Notes: a model not told the origin generated them from the letters alone. Positions 31,217 through 39,895 are shown, numbered from the stretch's first letter. The stretch is DNA of 64,000 nt from Streptomyces mutabilis (GCF_014649815.1 NZ_BMTT01000006.1:1-64000), one strand, 5' to 3'. Made by a program: numbers and translations.

Positions 31217-31377
31217 GCCCCGGTTGGACCCGCGACGATACCCTTCGGTCGCCCACGAGGGCGCGCGGCAAAGCGGCGCGCGCCCGGCGGGCGAAACAGC
31301 CTGATCTCATCCGTAAGGAGGAGATTCCGGCCGGGCGGGTCCACTCTGCGTGGGACGCGAAATGCTTCCTTTCGGGG

Positions 31378-31956
31378 ATGACCCGGTCCGCTGAAGCTGA
31401 TGAGCTGGGGGATGTGCAACCCCGTATCCCCCGGCAGTCGGCCGGCGAGCAAGGCGTCCGGCCCTCGGACGGTACCGATGCCGATGCCCGGTTCAGCCCG
31501 GAACTCGCCTCGGTGGTCTCGGGCGCCCGCCGCAGAGCGGTGCGGGACGGCGACCGGCAGATCGACACCGCCCACCTGCTGCACTCCCTCCTGGAGTACG
31601 ACCCAGAGGCCCGTGCCCTCCTCGGCGACGGTCCGCAGATCGCCCGGCTGCTCGGCTACCTCGTGCAGCGCAGTATCGGCTACGGCCTGCGCTGGCAGAG
31701 CACCGTGGAGGATTCCGGCGCCGTACCCGTGGTGACCCGGGGCGCCGGCTTCTCGCCACTGGCCGCCGCGGCCGTGGAAGAGGCGCGTGCGCGCGCAGTT
31801 CGGCGCGGGCTGACCCGGGCCTGCGGCGTCGATCTGCTCGCCGCCCTAATCACCGACCCACAGGCGCGCGCCGTCGAGGTGCTCGGCCGGGCCGCCGTCG
31901 AACCGCGCGCGGTGCGGGCCCGGGTCGCGGACCACCTGGGCACGTCCAGTCGGTGA
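31378..31956 (+). CDS. Clp N-terminal-domain protein without ATPase
   Basis: 192 aa. After a variable N-terminal 40 residues come two Clp-N repeats: FSPELASVVSGARRRAVRDG with IDTAHLLHSLLEYDP, then FSPLAAAAVEEARARAVRRG with CGVDLLAALITDPQARAVEVL. These repeats are the substrate- or adaptor-docking module of ClpA/ClpC, here without any AAA+ domain, so a decoy or adaptor for the Clp machinery is the likely role. The start is uncertain; a GTG 34 bases further on is an alternative. Confidence 0.75.
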   Translation: MTRSAEADELGDVQPRIPRQSAGEQGVRPSDGTDADARFSPELASVVSGARRRAVRDGDRQIDTAHLLHSLLEYDPEARALLGDGPQIARLLGYLVQRSIGYGLRWQSTVEDSGAVPVVTRGAGFSPLAAAAVEEARARAVRRGLTRACGVDLLAALITDPQARAVEVLGRAAVEPRAVRARVADHLGTSSR

Positions 31957-32002
31957 GACAGGTGTCATCGGGGGTGACGCTCATGTCGTCCCCTGTCATC
32001 AT

Positions 32003-33007
32003 GTGCCGGTGCTTACGTCTGACAGCGCCCGCGGCAGCAGCGGGAAGGGTGCCGGGCTCGGCCTGGCGCTCGCGTCCGCGGTCGCCTTCGGCGGGTCCGG
32101 GGTCGCGGCCAAGCCGCTGATCGAGGCCGGACTCGACCCGCTTCACGTGGTCTGGCTGCGCGTGGCCGGCGCGGCCCTGGTGATGCTGCCGCTCGCCGTG
32201 CGCCACCGTGCTCTGCTGCGCCGCCGGCCCGCGCTGCTCGCCGGGTTCGGGCTCTTCGCCGTGGCCGGGGTCCAGGCTTGCTACTTCGCGGCGATCTCCC
32301 GCATCCCCGTGGGTGTCGCGCTGCTCGTCGAGTACCTGGCACCGGCCCTGGTGCTGGGCTGGGTGCGGTTCGTGCAGCGGCGGCCGGTGACGCGGGCCGC
32401 GGCGCTCGGGGTGGTCCTCGCGGTCGGCGGGCTCGCCTGTGTGGTGGAGGTCTGGGCGGGGCTGGGGTTCGACGCCCTCGGTCTGCTGCTCGCGCTCGGT
32501 GCCGCCTGCTGCCAGGTCGGCTACTTCGTCCTGTCGGACCAGGGCAGCGACGCCGGCGACGAGGCCCCCGACCCGCTCGGTGTCATCGCCTACGGCCTGC
32601 TCGTCGGGGCCGCCGTGCTCACCGTCGTCGCCCGCCCCTGGTCGATGGACTGGTCCGTTCTCGCGCACGACGCCCCGATGGACGGCACCCCCGTCGCCGC
32701 CGCCCTGCTGCTGGCCTGGATCGTGCTCATCGCCACGGTCCTCGCCTACGTCACCGGTGTGGTCGCCGTGCGCCGGCTGTCGCCGCAGATCGCCGGAGTC
32801 GTGGCCTGCCTGGAAGCGGTCGTCGCGACCGTCCTGGCCTGGGTGCTGCTCGGCGAGCACCTCTCCGCCCCGCAGCTCGTCGGCGGAGTCGTGGTGCTGG
32901 TGGGCGCCTTCATCGCCCAGTCGTCCACGCCTGCCCAGGGCTCCCCCGACCCGGTGGCGAGCGGCGGACCGGAGCGGGAATTGTCCGGCCGGGGCCGGTC
33001 GGCCTAA
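32003..33007 (+). CDS. EamA/DMT-family transporter (first of three)
   Basis: 334 aa with ten membrane helices in two EamA halves: GLGLALASAVAFGGSGVAAK to VLAVGGLACVV, then LGLLLALGAACCQVGYFVLS to VVLVGAFIA. The family exports amino acids or small metabolites. GTG32003 starts immediately after an AT-richer stretch and has no clear ribosome site. A short leader ORF and a second EamA gene follow on the same strand. Confidence 0.85.
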   Translation: MPVLTSDSARGSSGKGAGLGLALASAVAFGGSGVAAKPLIEAGLDPLHVVWLRVAGAALVMLPLAVRHRALLRRRPALLAGFGLFAVAGVQACYFAAISRIPVGVALLVEYLAPALVLGWVRFVQRRPVTRAAALGVVLAVGGLACVVEVWAGLGFDALGLLLALGAACCQVGYFVLSDQGSDAGDEAPDPLGVIAYGLLVGAAVLTVVARPWSMDWSVLAHDAPMDGTPVAAALLLAWIVLIATVLAYVTGVVAVRRLSPQIAGVVACLEAVVATVLAWVLLGEHLSAPQLVGGVVVLVGAFIAQSSTPAQGSPDPVASGGPERELSGRGRSA

Positions 33008-33017
33008 GGTGCGGATC

Positions 33018-33059
33018 ATGCATTCCGACGCACTCGTCCTGCCGCCTCCGGCCGCCTGA
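33018..33059 (+). CDS. Possible leader peptide with Pro-Pro-Pro before the second EamA gene
   Basis: ATG33018 opens a 13-codon ORF, MHSDALVLPPPAA, ending at TGA 33057. It is followed 18 nt later by a perfect 8-bp hairpin and then the EamA gene. A Pro triplet near the end can stall ribosomes, so this has the layout of an attenuation leader. There is no strong Shine-Dalgarno, and expression is unproven. Confidence 0.4.
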   Translation: MHSDALVLPPPAA

Positions 33060-33076
33060 GGCGGGCCCTGTGATCA

Positions 33077-33098
33077 GCCCGGCGCGCTGTCGCCGGGC
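33077..33098 (+). terminator. Hairpin between leader ORF and second EamA gene
   Basis: 8-bp stem GCCCGGCG/CGCCGGGC with a 6-nt loop. It could terminate the first transporter transcript or act as an attenuator for the second. Confidence 0.5.
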
Positions 33099-33194
33099 CG
33101 GACGGTGCTGCCCGCAGACGCAGTCCCCGCGCCCCCGGTCGTTCCGGGGCCGCTCAGAACTCCCGCGCCCTGTGCGCGTCTGCGGAGAGAACTC

Positions 33195-34139
33195 GTGTCG
33201 AATGCCGTTACCGGCCTGCCCGTCGGGCGTGGCCTCCTCTACCTGATCGTCGCCGGTGTCGCCTGGGGCACCGCCGGTGCCGCCGCCTCGCTGGTCTACC
33301 GGGCCAGCGACATGGGGCCCGTCGCCCTGTCGTTCTGGCGCTGCGCCATCGGGCTCGTGCTGCTGCTCGCCGTCCGCCTGCCGAGCGCCCGCCGCGCACG
33401 CACCGCCGTGCGCGAGCCGTTCGCCCGCAAGGGGCTGCGGGCCCTGGTCACCGGGCTCGGCCTGGCGGTGTTCCAGACCGCCTACTTCGCCGCGGTGCAG
33501 TCCACCGGCCTCGCCGTGGCCACCGTCGTCACGCTCGGCGCCGGCCCGGTGCTGATCGCGCTCGGCGCGCGCCTCGCCCTCGGGGAGCGACTGGGACGGG
33601 GCGGAGCGGCGGCCGTGGCTGGGGCCCTCGCCGGGCTGACGGTGCTCGTCCTCGGCGGGGGAAGCACCACCGTGCGCCTGTCCGGGGTGCTCCTCGCGCT
33701 GCTGTCCGCGGCCGGGTACTCGGTGATGACCCTGCTCACCCGCTGGTGGGGGCGCGACGGCGGGGCGGACGCGGCCAGTACGTCCGTCGGGGCGTTCGCC
33801 GTGACGAGCCTGTGCCTGCTGCCGCTCGCCCTGGCGGAGGGGCTGGTGCCGCACACCGCGGACCCGGTCCGGCTCCTGTGGCTCCTGGCGTACGTCGCGG
33901 CCGTGCCGACCGCCCTCGCCTACGGGCTCTACTTCGCCGGCGCGGCCGTCGTCCGGTCCGCCACCGTCTCGGTGATCATGCTCCTCGAGCCGGTCAGCGC
34001 GGCGGTGCTCGCAGTCCTGCTGCTCGGAGAGCACCTCACCGCGGCGACTCTGGCCGGCACGCTGCTGATGCTCGGCTCGGTGGCGGGGCTCGCGGTGGGG
34101 GAGACCCGGGAGGCGAGGGCGCGGCCGGCCGCGGCGTGA
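33195..34139 (+). CDS. EamA/DMT-family transporter (second of three)
   Basis: 314 aa, ten membrane helices in two EamA repeats ([20 protein letters not shown] at the start; [24 protein letters not shown] near the end, the best-conserved EamA segment). GTG33195 has GGAGAGA about 5 nt upstream. It probably exports amino acids or related metabolites. Its sequence differs clearly from the gene upstream, so it is not a recent duplicate. Confidence 0.86.
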   Translation: MSNAVTGLPVGRGLLYLIVAGVAWGTAGAAASLVYRASDMGPVALSFWRCAIGLVLLLAVRLPSARRARTAVREPFARKGLRALVTGLGLAVFQTAYFAAVQSTGLAVATVVTLGAGPVLIALGARLALGERLGRGGAAAVAGALAGLTVLVLGGGSTTVRLSGVLLALLSAAGYSVMTLLTRWWGRDGGADAASTSVGAFAVTSLCLLPLALAEGLVPHTADPVRLLWLLAYVAAVPTALAYGLYFAGAAVVRSATVSVIMLLEPVSAAVLAVLLLGEHLTAATLAGTLLMLGSVAGLAVGETREARARPAAA

Positions 34140-34143
34140 CGTC

Positions 34144-34169
34144 GGAGGCCTCCCGTCCGGGAGGCCTCC
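34144..34169. terminator. Bidirectional terminator
   Basis: Perfect 11-bp stem GGAGGCCTCCC/GGGAGGCCTCC with a GTCC loop, placed between the convergent EamA and flavin-protein genes, 4 nt from each stop codon. Confidence 0.85.
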
Positions 34170-34172
34170 CCC

Positions 34173-34868
34173 TTATCCGGCCGTTGCCGTCAGATAGCCG
34201 GGCAGCTCGGTGCCGGCGTCCAGGCCGGGGTCGGCGACCGGGGCGTCGTAGCCCTTGCGCAGCGGCAGGAGGCCGGCCCAGTGCGGGAGGGCGAGGTCCT
34301 CGGGTTCGTCGTTGACACCGCCGGTGCGGAGCTTGGCGGAGACCTCGTTCAGATCGAGGCGGATCACGGCGGTGGCGGCCAGCTCCTTCTTGTCGGCCGG
34401 CCGGGAGTCCCGGGAACGGCCGGGCACGACGTGGTCGACCAGGGCGTCCAGGGCCGTGCGCTTCTCCTGAGGGTCCGTCACGTCGTACGCGGTGCCGTGC
34501 ACCACCACCGACCGGTAGTTGATCGAGTGGTGGAAGGCCGAGCGGGCCAGCACCAGCGCGTCCACATGCGTCACCGTCAGGCAGACCGGCAGCCCCGGGT
34601 CGGCGGCCGTCATGCGCAGCGGGCGCGATCCCGTCGAACCGTGCACGTAGAGCCGCTCGCCGACCCGGCCGTACAGCGTCGGCAGCACCACCGGCGCGCC
34701 GTCGCGGACGAAGCCGAGATGGCAGACGTAGCCCTCGTCGAGTATCGAGTGCACCAGCTCCTTGTCGTACGAGGCCCGCTCGGCGGAGCGGGTGGGGACG
34801 GTGCGGTCGGTGGGCCGGTAGGTGGTGCCGGGCTGCGTCGGCGGGTGCGTCTCCGTGGTCCCCTGCAT
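34173..34868 (-). CDS. PNPOx-like FMN-binding protein
   Basis: 231 aa with a split-barrel fold of the pyridoxamine-phosphate oxidase superfamily: ILDEGYVCHLGFVRDGAPVVLP, then LYGRVGERLYVHGSTGSRPL and FHHSINYRSVVVHGTAYDV. It is of the NimA-related type that binds FMN or heme, and the enzymatic role is open. ATG34868 has GGAGAG 4 nt upstream; ATG34880 abuts the operator. The divergent neighbour is a MocR regulator, a PLP-fold protein, so a link to vitamin B6 metabolism is suggested but not shown. Confidence 0.83.
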   Translation of the reverse strand: MQGTTETHPPTQPGTTYRPTDRTVPTRSAERASYDKELVHSILDEGYVCHLGFVRDGAPVVLPTLYGRVGERLYVHGSTGSRPLRMTAADPGLPVCLTVTHVDALVLARSAFHHSINYRSVVVHGTAYDVTDPQEKRTALDALVDHVVPGRSRDSRPADKKELAATAVIRLDLNEVSAKLRTGGVNDEPEDLALPHWAGLLPLRKGYDAPVADPGLDAGTELPGYLTATAG

Positions 34869-34880
34869 GGCGCTCTCCAT

Positions 34881-34896
34881 TGCACTAGTGCATAAT
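34881..34896. promoter_or_regulatory. Operator/promoter between PNPOx-like and mocR genes
   Basis: Perfect 12-bp palindrome TGCACTAGTGCA (34881-34892) overlaps a -10 box CATAAT (34891-34896), which lies 7 nt before the mocR GTG. It directly abuts ATG34880 of the divergent gene. One bound protein could therefore block both genes; the MocR regulator itself is the obvious candidate. Confidence 0.65.
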
Positions 34897-34903
34897 TGGC
34901 TTT

Positions 34904-36241
34904 GTGCTAGGAGAGTATCGGATCACAGGGCGGGGCGCAGCGGAGATTTCCGCGAGCGTCGAGCGTGCGGTGGGCTCCGGGGAGCTGGAGCCGGGGCATC
35001 CACTGCCGCCGATGCGGGAGTTGGCCGAGCGGCTGGGCGTGAACCCGAACACCGTCGCCGCCGCCTACCGCACCCTGCGCGAGCGCGGGGTCATCGAGAC
35101 GGCCGGCCGCCGGGGCAGCAGGGTGCGCGCGAAGCCGGCCACCACCGGACGCGAGTTCATCCGGGTCGACGTGCCGGAGGGCGTGCGGGACGTCTCCGAC
35201 GGCAACCCGGACCCGGCACTGCTGCCCGCGCTGGGCCCGGCGTTCGTCGCGGCGGCCGAGCAGGGCGACCGGGAGCCGGTGCTGTACGGGGGCGCGCCCG
35301 TGGAGGCGGACCTGGTGCGCCTCGCGCGCGCGGAACTCGACGCCGACGGGGTGCCGGACGGGCCCGTGGCCGTCACGTCCGGGTCGCTGGACGCCATGGA
35401 GCGGGTCCTGGCGGCCCACCTGAGGCCGGGCGACGCCGTCGCCGTCGAGGACCCGGGCTGGGGCAGCCTCCTCGACCTCGTCCCCGCGCTCGGCCTGCGC
35501 ACGGTCGCCGTCGGCGTCGACGACGAGGGGCCGCTGACCGACGACGTGCACCGGGCCCTGACGGCCGGCGCCCGCGCCCTGGTCGTCACGGACCGCGCGC
35601 AGAACCCGACCGGCGCCGCGGTGAGCGCCACCCGCGCCCGCGCCCTGCGTGCCGTGCTGCGCGAGCACCCGCGGACCCTGCTGATCGAGGACGACCACGG
35701 CCACCGCATCGTCGACCTGCCCCTGCACCCCCTCGCCGGTGCGACGCACCACTGGGCCCTCGTCCGCTCCGCCGCCAAGGCCTACGGACCCGACCTGCGC
35801 CTCGCCGTGCTCACCGGGGACGCCGTCACGCTCGACCGGGTGCGCGGGCGGCAGCGCCTTGGCCCCGGCTGGGTCAGCCGTATCACCCAGCGAGCCGTGG
35901 CCCGGCTGTGGGCCGACGGCTCGGTTGACACGCCCGCCGTGGCGGCGGCGTACGGACGACGGCGGGACGCGCTGCTCGGCGCGCTCGCCGACCGGGACAT
36001 CGCCGCGTACGGGCGCAGCGGCATGAACGTGTGGATCCCGGTGCCGGACGAGACCGGCACCGTCGCCCGGCTGTTGCAGGCCGGCTGGGCCGTCGCCCCC
36101 GGCGCGCGCTTCCGCGTGAGCGCGCCGCCCGCTGTCCGGATCACCGTATCGACGCTCGGGGAGGCGGACGTCGAGCCGCTGGCGGACGCGGTCGCGTCGG
36201 CGGTGGGACCGGGCGCGGGGTGGCTGCACAGCCGGGCCTGA
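34904..36241 (+). CDS. MocR-type GntR-family regulator with aminotransferase domain
   Basis: 445 aa. Winged helix of GntR type at residues 1-75 (PLPPMRELAERLGVNPNTVAAAYRTL), then a fold-type I aminotransferase domain with the PLP lysine K292 in SAAKAYGPDLRLA and the aspartate region EDPGWGS. MocR proteins sense PLP or a PLP adduct. GTG34904 follows a CATAAT -10 box by 7 nt with no ribosome site, so it is probably leaderless. The divergent flavin-protein gene shares its operator. Confidence 0.9.
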   Translation: MLGEYRITGRGAAEISASVERAVGSGELEPGHPLPPMRELAERLGVNPNTVAAAYRTLRERGVIETAGRRGSRVRAKPATTGREFIRVDVPEGVRDVSDGNPDPALLPALGPAFVAAAEQGDREPVLYGGAPVEADLVRLARAELDADGVPDGPVAVTSGSLDAMERVLAAHLRPGDAVAVEDPGWGSLLDLVPALGLRTVAVGVDDEGPLTDDVHRALTAGARALVVTDRAQNPTGAAVSATRARALRAVLREHPRTLLIEDDHGHRIVDLPLHPLAGATHHWALVRSAAKAYGPDLRLAVLTGDAVTLDRVRGRQRLGPGWVSRITQRAVARLWADGSVDTPAVAAAYGRRRDALLGALADRDIAAYGRSGMNVWIPVPDETGTVARLLQAGWAVAPGARFRVSAPPAVRITVSTLGEADVEPLADAVASAVGPGAGWLHSRA

Positions 36242-36290
36242 CGCTTGGGCCGCTTGTTCCGTCCCGGGCCGGTCGCCGTGCCCGACCCGC

Positions 36291-37259
36291 CTACGTCAGC
36301 GCCTTCCGGCGCTCTCGCGTCCGCCCGGCCCGCTCCCCGGTGTCCGTCGCCCGCCTCGGCCGTGCCTGGGTCAGCGCGGCGCCCGCCAGGACGATCACCG
36401 CGCCGACAGGCGTCGACCAGGAAAGGGACTCACCGAGGAGCACGACGCCCGCGGCCGTGGCGATGACGGGCGTGAAGTACGTGACCATTTGGGCCGTCGT
36501 CGGGCCGATCTCGGCGACCAACTCGTACTGGATCAGGAAGGCGAGCCCGGTGCCCAGGGTGCCCAGCGCCGCGACCGCCAGCAGGGGCATGACCGGGAAG
36601 CGGGCCGGCATCGAGGTGAACAGCGGCGTCACGACCGCCAGTTGAAGCGTGGCGAGCCCCAGTTGGGCGCCGGTCAGGGAGAGGTGGGAGTGGCTGGAGT
36701 CAGCCAGCGTGCGGCGCACGTAGATCCAGCCGACCGGATAGCTGAGCGAGGCCAGCAGCGCCAGCGCCGTGCCCGTGACGTCCAGGCCGTGGAAGCCCTG
36801 CCAGACACCCAGCACCGTGAGGACGCCGAGGAAGCCGATGCCCAGGCCCGCCACCCGCCGCCGGGTCGGCCGGTCCTCCGACAGGGCGACCAGCGAGAGG
36901 GCCATGCCCCACAGCGGCGACGTCGCGTTGCAGATGCCCGCGAGGGACGACGGAATGGTCAGCTCGGAGAAGGCGAACAGGGAGAACGGCAGTGCGTTCA
37001 ACAGGAACCCGGCGACCGCCAGATGCACCCAGGTCCACACCCCGCGCGGCAGTCGCTCCCGCCTCACCGCCATCGCCACGGCCACCACCGCCGTACCGGA
37101 CACCAGTCGCCCCAGCGTGACCTGGAACGGGGCGAACGCCTCGGTCCCCACCTTCATGAGGAGGAAGCTGAAGCCCCAGACGAGGGAGAGGAGCCCGAAA
37201 CGCAGCCGCCAGTCGACGGCGCGCCGGACCGCGGGGGAGGAGGTGACACCGCTGCTCAT
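36291..37259 (-). CDS. EamA/DMT-family transporter (third of three)
   Basis: 322 aa with ten hydrophobic segments. The halves start LRFGLLSLVWGFSFLLMKVG and GTALALLASLSYPVGWIYVR; the conserved C-terminal segment is TYFTPVIATAAGVVLLGESL. ATG37259 is chosen over ATG37295 because the latter would run through the operator region. The divergent neighbour is a LysR regulator sharing the 74-bp gap, so this exporter is probably its target. Confidence 0.87.
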   Translation of the reverse strand: MSSGVTSSPAVRRAVDWRLRFGLLSLVWGFSFLLMKVGTEAFAPFQVTLGRLVSGTAVVAVAMAVRRERLPRGVWTWVHLAVAGFLLNALPFSLFAFSELTIPSSLAGICNATSPLWGMALSLVALSEDRPTRRRVAGLGIGFLGVLTVLGVWQGFHGLDVTGTALALLASLSYPVGWIYVRRTLADSSHSHLSLTGAQLGLATLQLAVVTPLFTSMPARFPVMPLLAVAALGTLGTGLAFLIQYELVAEIGPTTAQMVTYFTPVIATAAGVVLLGESLSWSTPVGAVIVLAGAALTQARPRRATDTGERAGRTRERRKALT

Positions 37260-37296
37260 GCGGCCAACGATGGTGCAGCCGTCCTCGTAGCACAAT

Positions 37297-37326
37297 CGAG
37301 ATTTCGCTCCGGATATCTCGTAGCAT
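37297..37326. promoter_or_regulatory. LysR operator and lysR promoter
   Basis: CGAGAT-N12-ATCTCG (37297-37320) is a perfect inverted repeat of the T-N11-A kind bound by LysR proteins. TAGCAT (37321-37326) is a -10 box 7 nt before the lysR ATG, which has no ribosome site. CTCGTAGCA occurs twice, at 37284 and 37317. The arrangement fits autoregulation and control of the divergent EamA gene. Confidence 0.65.
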
Positions 37327-37333
37327 CGCTTAC

Positions 37334-38236
37334 ATGTTCAACCTGGAGCGCCTGCGCACCCTCGATGCCCTGGCCCGGCACGGATCGGTCAGCGGCGCCG
37401 CCGCGGGACTGCACGTCACCACCTCCGCCGTCTCCCAGCAGATGGCCAAACTGGAGCGCGAGGCCGGGCAGCGGCTGCTCGCCAAGAACGGGCGCGGCGT
37501 ACGGCTCACGGACGCGGGCCGGCTGCTCGCCGAGCACGCGGCCCGCATCCTCTCCCAGGTCGAACTGGCCCAGGCCGACCTGGAGGCGCAGCGGGGCCAG
37601 GTGGCGGGCGAGCTGAGGCTGTCGGCGTTCCCCACGGCCGCCCGCGGACTGTTCCCGACGGCGCTGGCCGCCCTGCGGGCCGAGCACGCCGCGCTGCGCA
37701 TCCGCTCGTGCGAGCTGGAACCGGAACGAGGGGTCAACGGCGTGGTGCGCGGCGACCTCGACCTGGCCGTCGTGCTCGACTGGTACAACAAGCCGATGCC
37801 GCTGCCCGAAGGCCTGGTCAAGGCACCGCTTCTGGACGACCCCGCCGACGTGGCCATGCCCGTCGGCCACCCGCTCGCGGGCCGGGACGAGGTGGACCTC
37901 GCCGAGTTCGCCGAGGACGAGTGGATCACGTGGGGAGAGGGCGAGTTCTGCCACGAGTGGCTCATGTTCACCCTGCGCTCGAAGGGCATCGAGCCGATCA
38001 TCGGCCACCGGGCCGCCGAGACCCACACGCAGCTCGGCCTGGTCGCCGCGGGGCTAGGCGTGTGCATCGCCCCGCTGCTCGGCCGCCACCCGATGCCCGA
38101 GGGAGTACTGACCGTGCCGCTCAGGCAGCGGGTGCGCCGGCACGTGTACGTCGTCTGGCGCGCGGACGCCGACCGCCGCCCGTCGATCCGGGCGGCGGTT
38201 CAGGCGCTGCGGACGGTGGCGGAAGGGCTCGGCTGA
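37334..38236 (+). CDS. LysR-family transcriptional regulator
   Basis: 300 aa. The N-terminal HTH (LRTLDALARHGSVSGAAAGLHVTTSAVSQQMAKLE) is followed by a coiled linker and a type 2 periplasmic-binding-like effector domain (ELRLSAFPTAARGLFPTAL to the C-terminus). The transcript is probably leaderless. It resembles the Streptomyces subgroup found next to EamA exporters; the effector is presumably the exported metabolite. Confidence 0.9.
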   Translation: MFNLERLRTLDALARHGSVSGAAAGLHVTTSAVSQQMAKLEREAGQRLLAKNGRGVRLTDAGRLLAEHAARILSQVELAQADLEAQRGQVAGELRLSAFPTAARGLFPTALAALRAEHAALRIRSCELEPERGVNGVVRGDLDLAVVLDWYNKPMPLPEGLVKAPLLDDPADVAMPVGHPLAGRDEVDLAEFAEDEWITWGEGEFCHEWLMFTLRSKGIEPIIGHRAAETHTQLGLVAAGLGVCIAPLLGRHPMPEGVLTVPLRQRVRRHVYVVWRADADRRPSIRAAVQALRTVAEGLG

Positions 38237-38263
38237 GGGACGCCGCGCAGGGCCTGACGGGTC

Positions 38264-38730
38264 CTACCGCGCCGCCAGTTCGCGCAAGTCCCAGGAGACG
38301 ACCTGCTCCGGCGTCAGCCGCAGCAGGCGTGACGGCCGTCGTGCGACACCTCCTCCAGACGGAAGTTCTTGCGGGCGAACAGCGTCTTCGGGAAGTCGAG
38401 TTCGGTGCACAGCTCGCCCCTGCCCGGTGCCCCGCCCACGAACTGCACCCGGCCGGACAGCTCCGCGCCCCGCAGCTCGTCGTACTCCTCGCCGGGGTCG
38501 ACCACGATCGCCACCCGGGGTCGCGGCGCAGGTCCGCCCAGCGCCCGGCTGCGCACGACCGAGTACAGCCACATGGAGGAGCCGTCCCGGGCGAACCAGA
38601 GCGTGCTCACGAGCGGGGTGCCGTCGGCCGAGGCCGTGGCGACGCGGCAGGTGCGCTGGGTGGTGAGGAAGGCGTCCAGCTCACCGGGCGTCATCATGAT
38701 CTTCCGGCCCCGGCGCTGGGAGTCGGTCAT
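38264..38730 (-). pseudogene. PNPOx-like (F420/FMN-binding) protein, frameshifted near the 3' end
   Basis: The reading frame from ATG38730 gives a split-barrel protein (CRVATASADGTPLVSTLWFARDG, RVAIVVDPGEEYDELRG, LFARKNFRLEEV) but stops at 38314 after HDGRHACCG. One base later in the other frame the expected tail follows, HA-LRLTPEQVVSWDLRELAAR to a stop at 38264. A single missing G near 38335 explains this. The loss removes about 20 residues and may be tolerated or a sequence error. The start overlaps the Rieske gene stop (ATGA). Confidence 0.72.
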
Positions 38731-39215
38731 CCGGTCAGCCGGATCGAGTCCCCGCTGACCGTGATCCGCACGGCGGCCAGCGGCTCGGTCGCCGGACCGC
38801 CCTGCACGCTGCCGTCGGTGATAGAGAAGTTGCTGTTGTGACAAGGGCAGTTGATGACGCCGTCGGCCACGCTCTTCACGGCGCACCCCTGGTGCGTGCA
38901 GGTGGCGGAGAACGCCTTGAACTCGCCCGCCGTCGGCTGGGTGACCACCACCTTCCGGTCGGCGAAAACCTTCCCGCCGCCCTCGGGGATGTCGGCGGTC
39001 GCCGCGAGCGCGGCCCCGGCCTCCTCGCCGCCGCCCGACTCTCCACCGCCCGCGTCCTGGGAGGCGGGCGGCGAGCCGGCGGCGCCGGTGTCGTCCGACG
39101 CGTCGTCCGCCGAGCCCGAGCACGCGGTCAGCGCGACGGCGAGCCCTGCCGCTCCGGCCGCCGCCACGACGGTACGACGGGCCGGTCCCACGGGGTGAAA
39201 CGGTGCGCTGGTCAT
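38727..39215 (-). CDS. Rieske [2Fe-2S] lipoprotein
   Basis: 162 aa. An N-terminal Arg pair and hydrophobic stretch with lipobox LTAC (C32) indicate an exported lipoprotein, possibly by Tat. An acidic Gly/Ser linker follows. The Rieske domain has C106-T-H108 and C123-P-C-H126 as cluster ligands, with C111 and C125 for the usual disulfide. It is a small soluble-type Rieske protein of unknown electron partner. It is translationally coupled to the flavin-type gene downstream, suggesting an extracytoplasmic or membrane redox pair. Confidence 0.9.
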   Translation of the reverse strand: MTSAPFHPVGPARRTVVAAAGAAGLAVALTACSGSADDASDDTGAAGSPPASQDAGGGESGGGEEAGAALAATADIPEGGGKVFADRKVVVTQPTAGEFKAFSATCTHQGCAVKSVADGVINCPCHNSNFSITDGSVQGGPATEPLAAVRITVSGDSIRLTG

Positions 39216-39552
39216 GCTGGGGTTCCTTCCGGGGGTGGATGCGTGACGATCTGCCGAGAGGTACGGCCCAGGGACGCATGCTGTTCAGGCCGTGCCGAGA
39301 TGCTGCCGCGCCGGCGGTCGGACGGGCGTGAATCACGGCTGTCGTTTTGCTGTCGGTCCTTTCCCGGCCGTGGTCGGGTCATGCCCGCCAGGCGCCGGCG
39401 ACGCTCGTGATCACTGCGATGCGCCGTCGCGCGACGGACGGGTGTCCGTCCCGCCGGCGCGGGCCCACGCGCGCCTCCAACTGCTCGATGCCGTGGTTGA
39501 AGTCGATCATCAGGGTGAGGAACTGCTGGGTCCGTTCGGCAGCCCACCCCAC
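39216..39552. other. Intergenic region, no intact gene
   Basis: No open frame here is convincing. On the minus strand a short stretch (about 39420-39550) reads AERTQQFLTLMIDFNHGIEQ, which looks like a piece of a helical protein without start or continuation. It marks the boundary between backbone and the accessory island. Confidence 0.4.
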
Positions 39553-39895
39553 TTTGGCGCCCGGGCCGTCGTCGACCTTAGGAGGGGGCCGGGCAGGCGA
39601 TCGCCGAGGAGCTGGGCGACGCCGTCGTCTTCCTGCGCGGCGACGTGGCCGACCGGACGGTCGCCGACACCGCCGTGGCCACCGCCGTCGAGCGGTTCGG
39701 CTCCCTGGACGTGGTGAACAACGCGAGCGTGTCGCGGCAGAAGCCGCTCGAGGAGCGGACGGACGACGACTGGGCCCTCGCGATGGACACCGGCCCGTAC
39801 GCGACCCGCAACTTCATGCTGACCGCACTGCCGGAGCTGAAGAAGACCGGCAACGCCTCCGTCATCAGCCTCGGTTCCGGCGCGGGTCTGAACGG
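39553..39895 (+). pseudogene. Short-chain dehydrogenase fragment
   Basis: After a piece reading GARAVVDL the frame shifts near 39580 and continues GQAIAEELGDAVVFLRGDVA, then RFGSLDVVNNASV and GNASVISLGSGAGLNG. These are the middle strands of an SDR Rossmann fold, including the NNA motif (here VVNNAS). The N-terminal GxxxGxG and the whole catalytic YxxxK half are absent. It ends against the terminal gene of the ABC operon on the other strand. Confidence 0.72.

Noticed and set aside
39212..39547. 111-codon frame upstream of the Rieske gene
   Set aside because: Arg/Pro/His-rich with no conserved pattern; it looks like a shadow over intergenic DNA.
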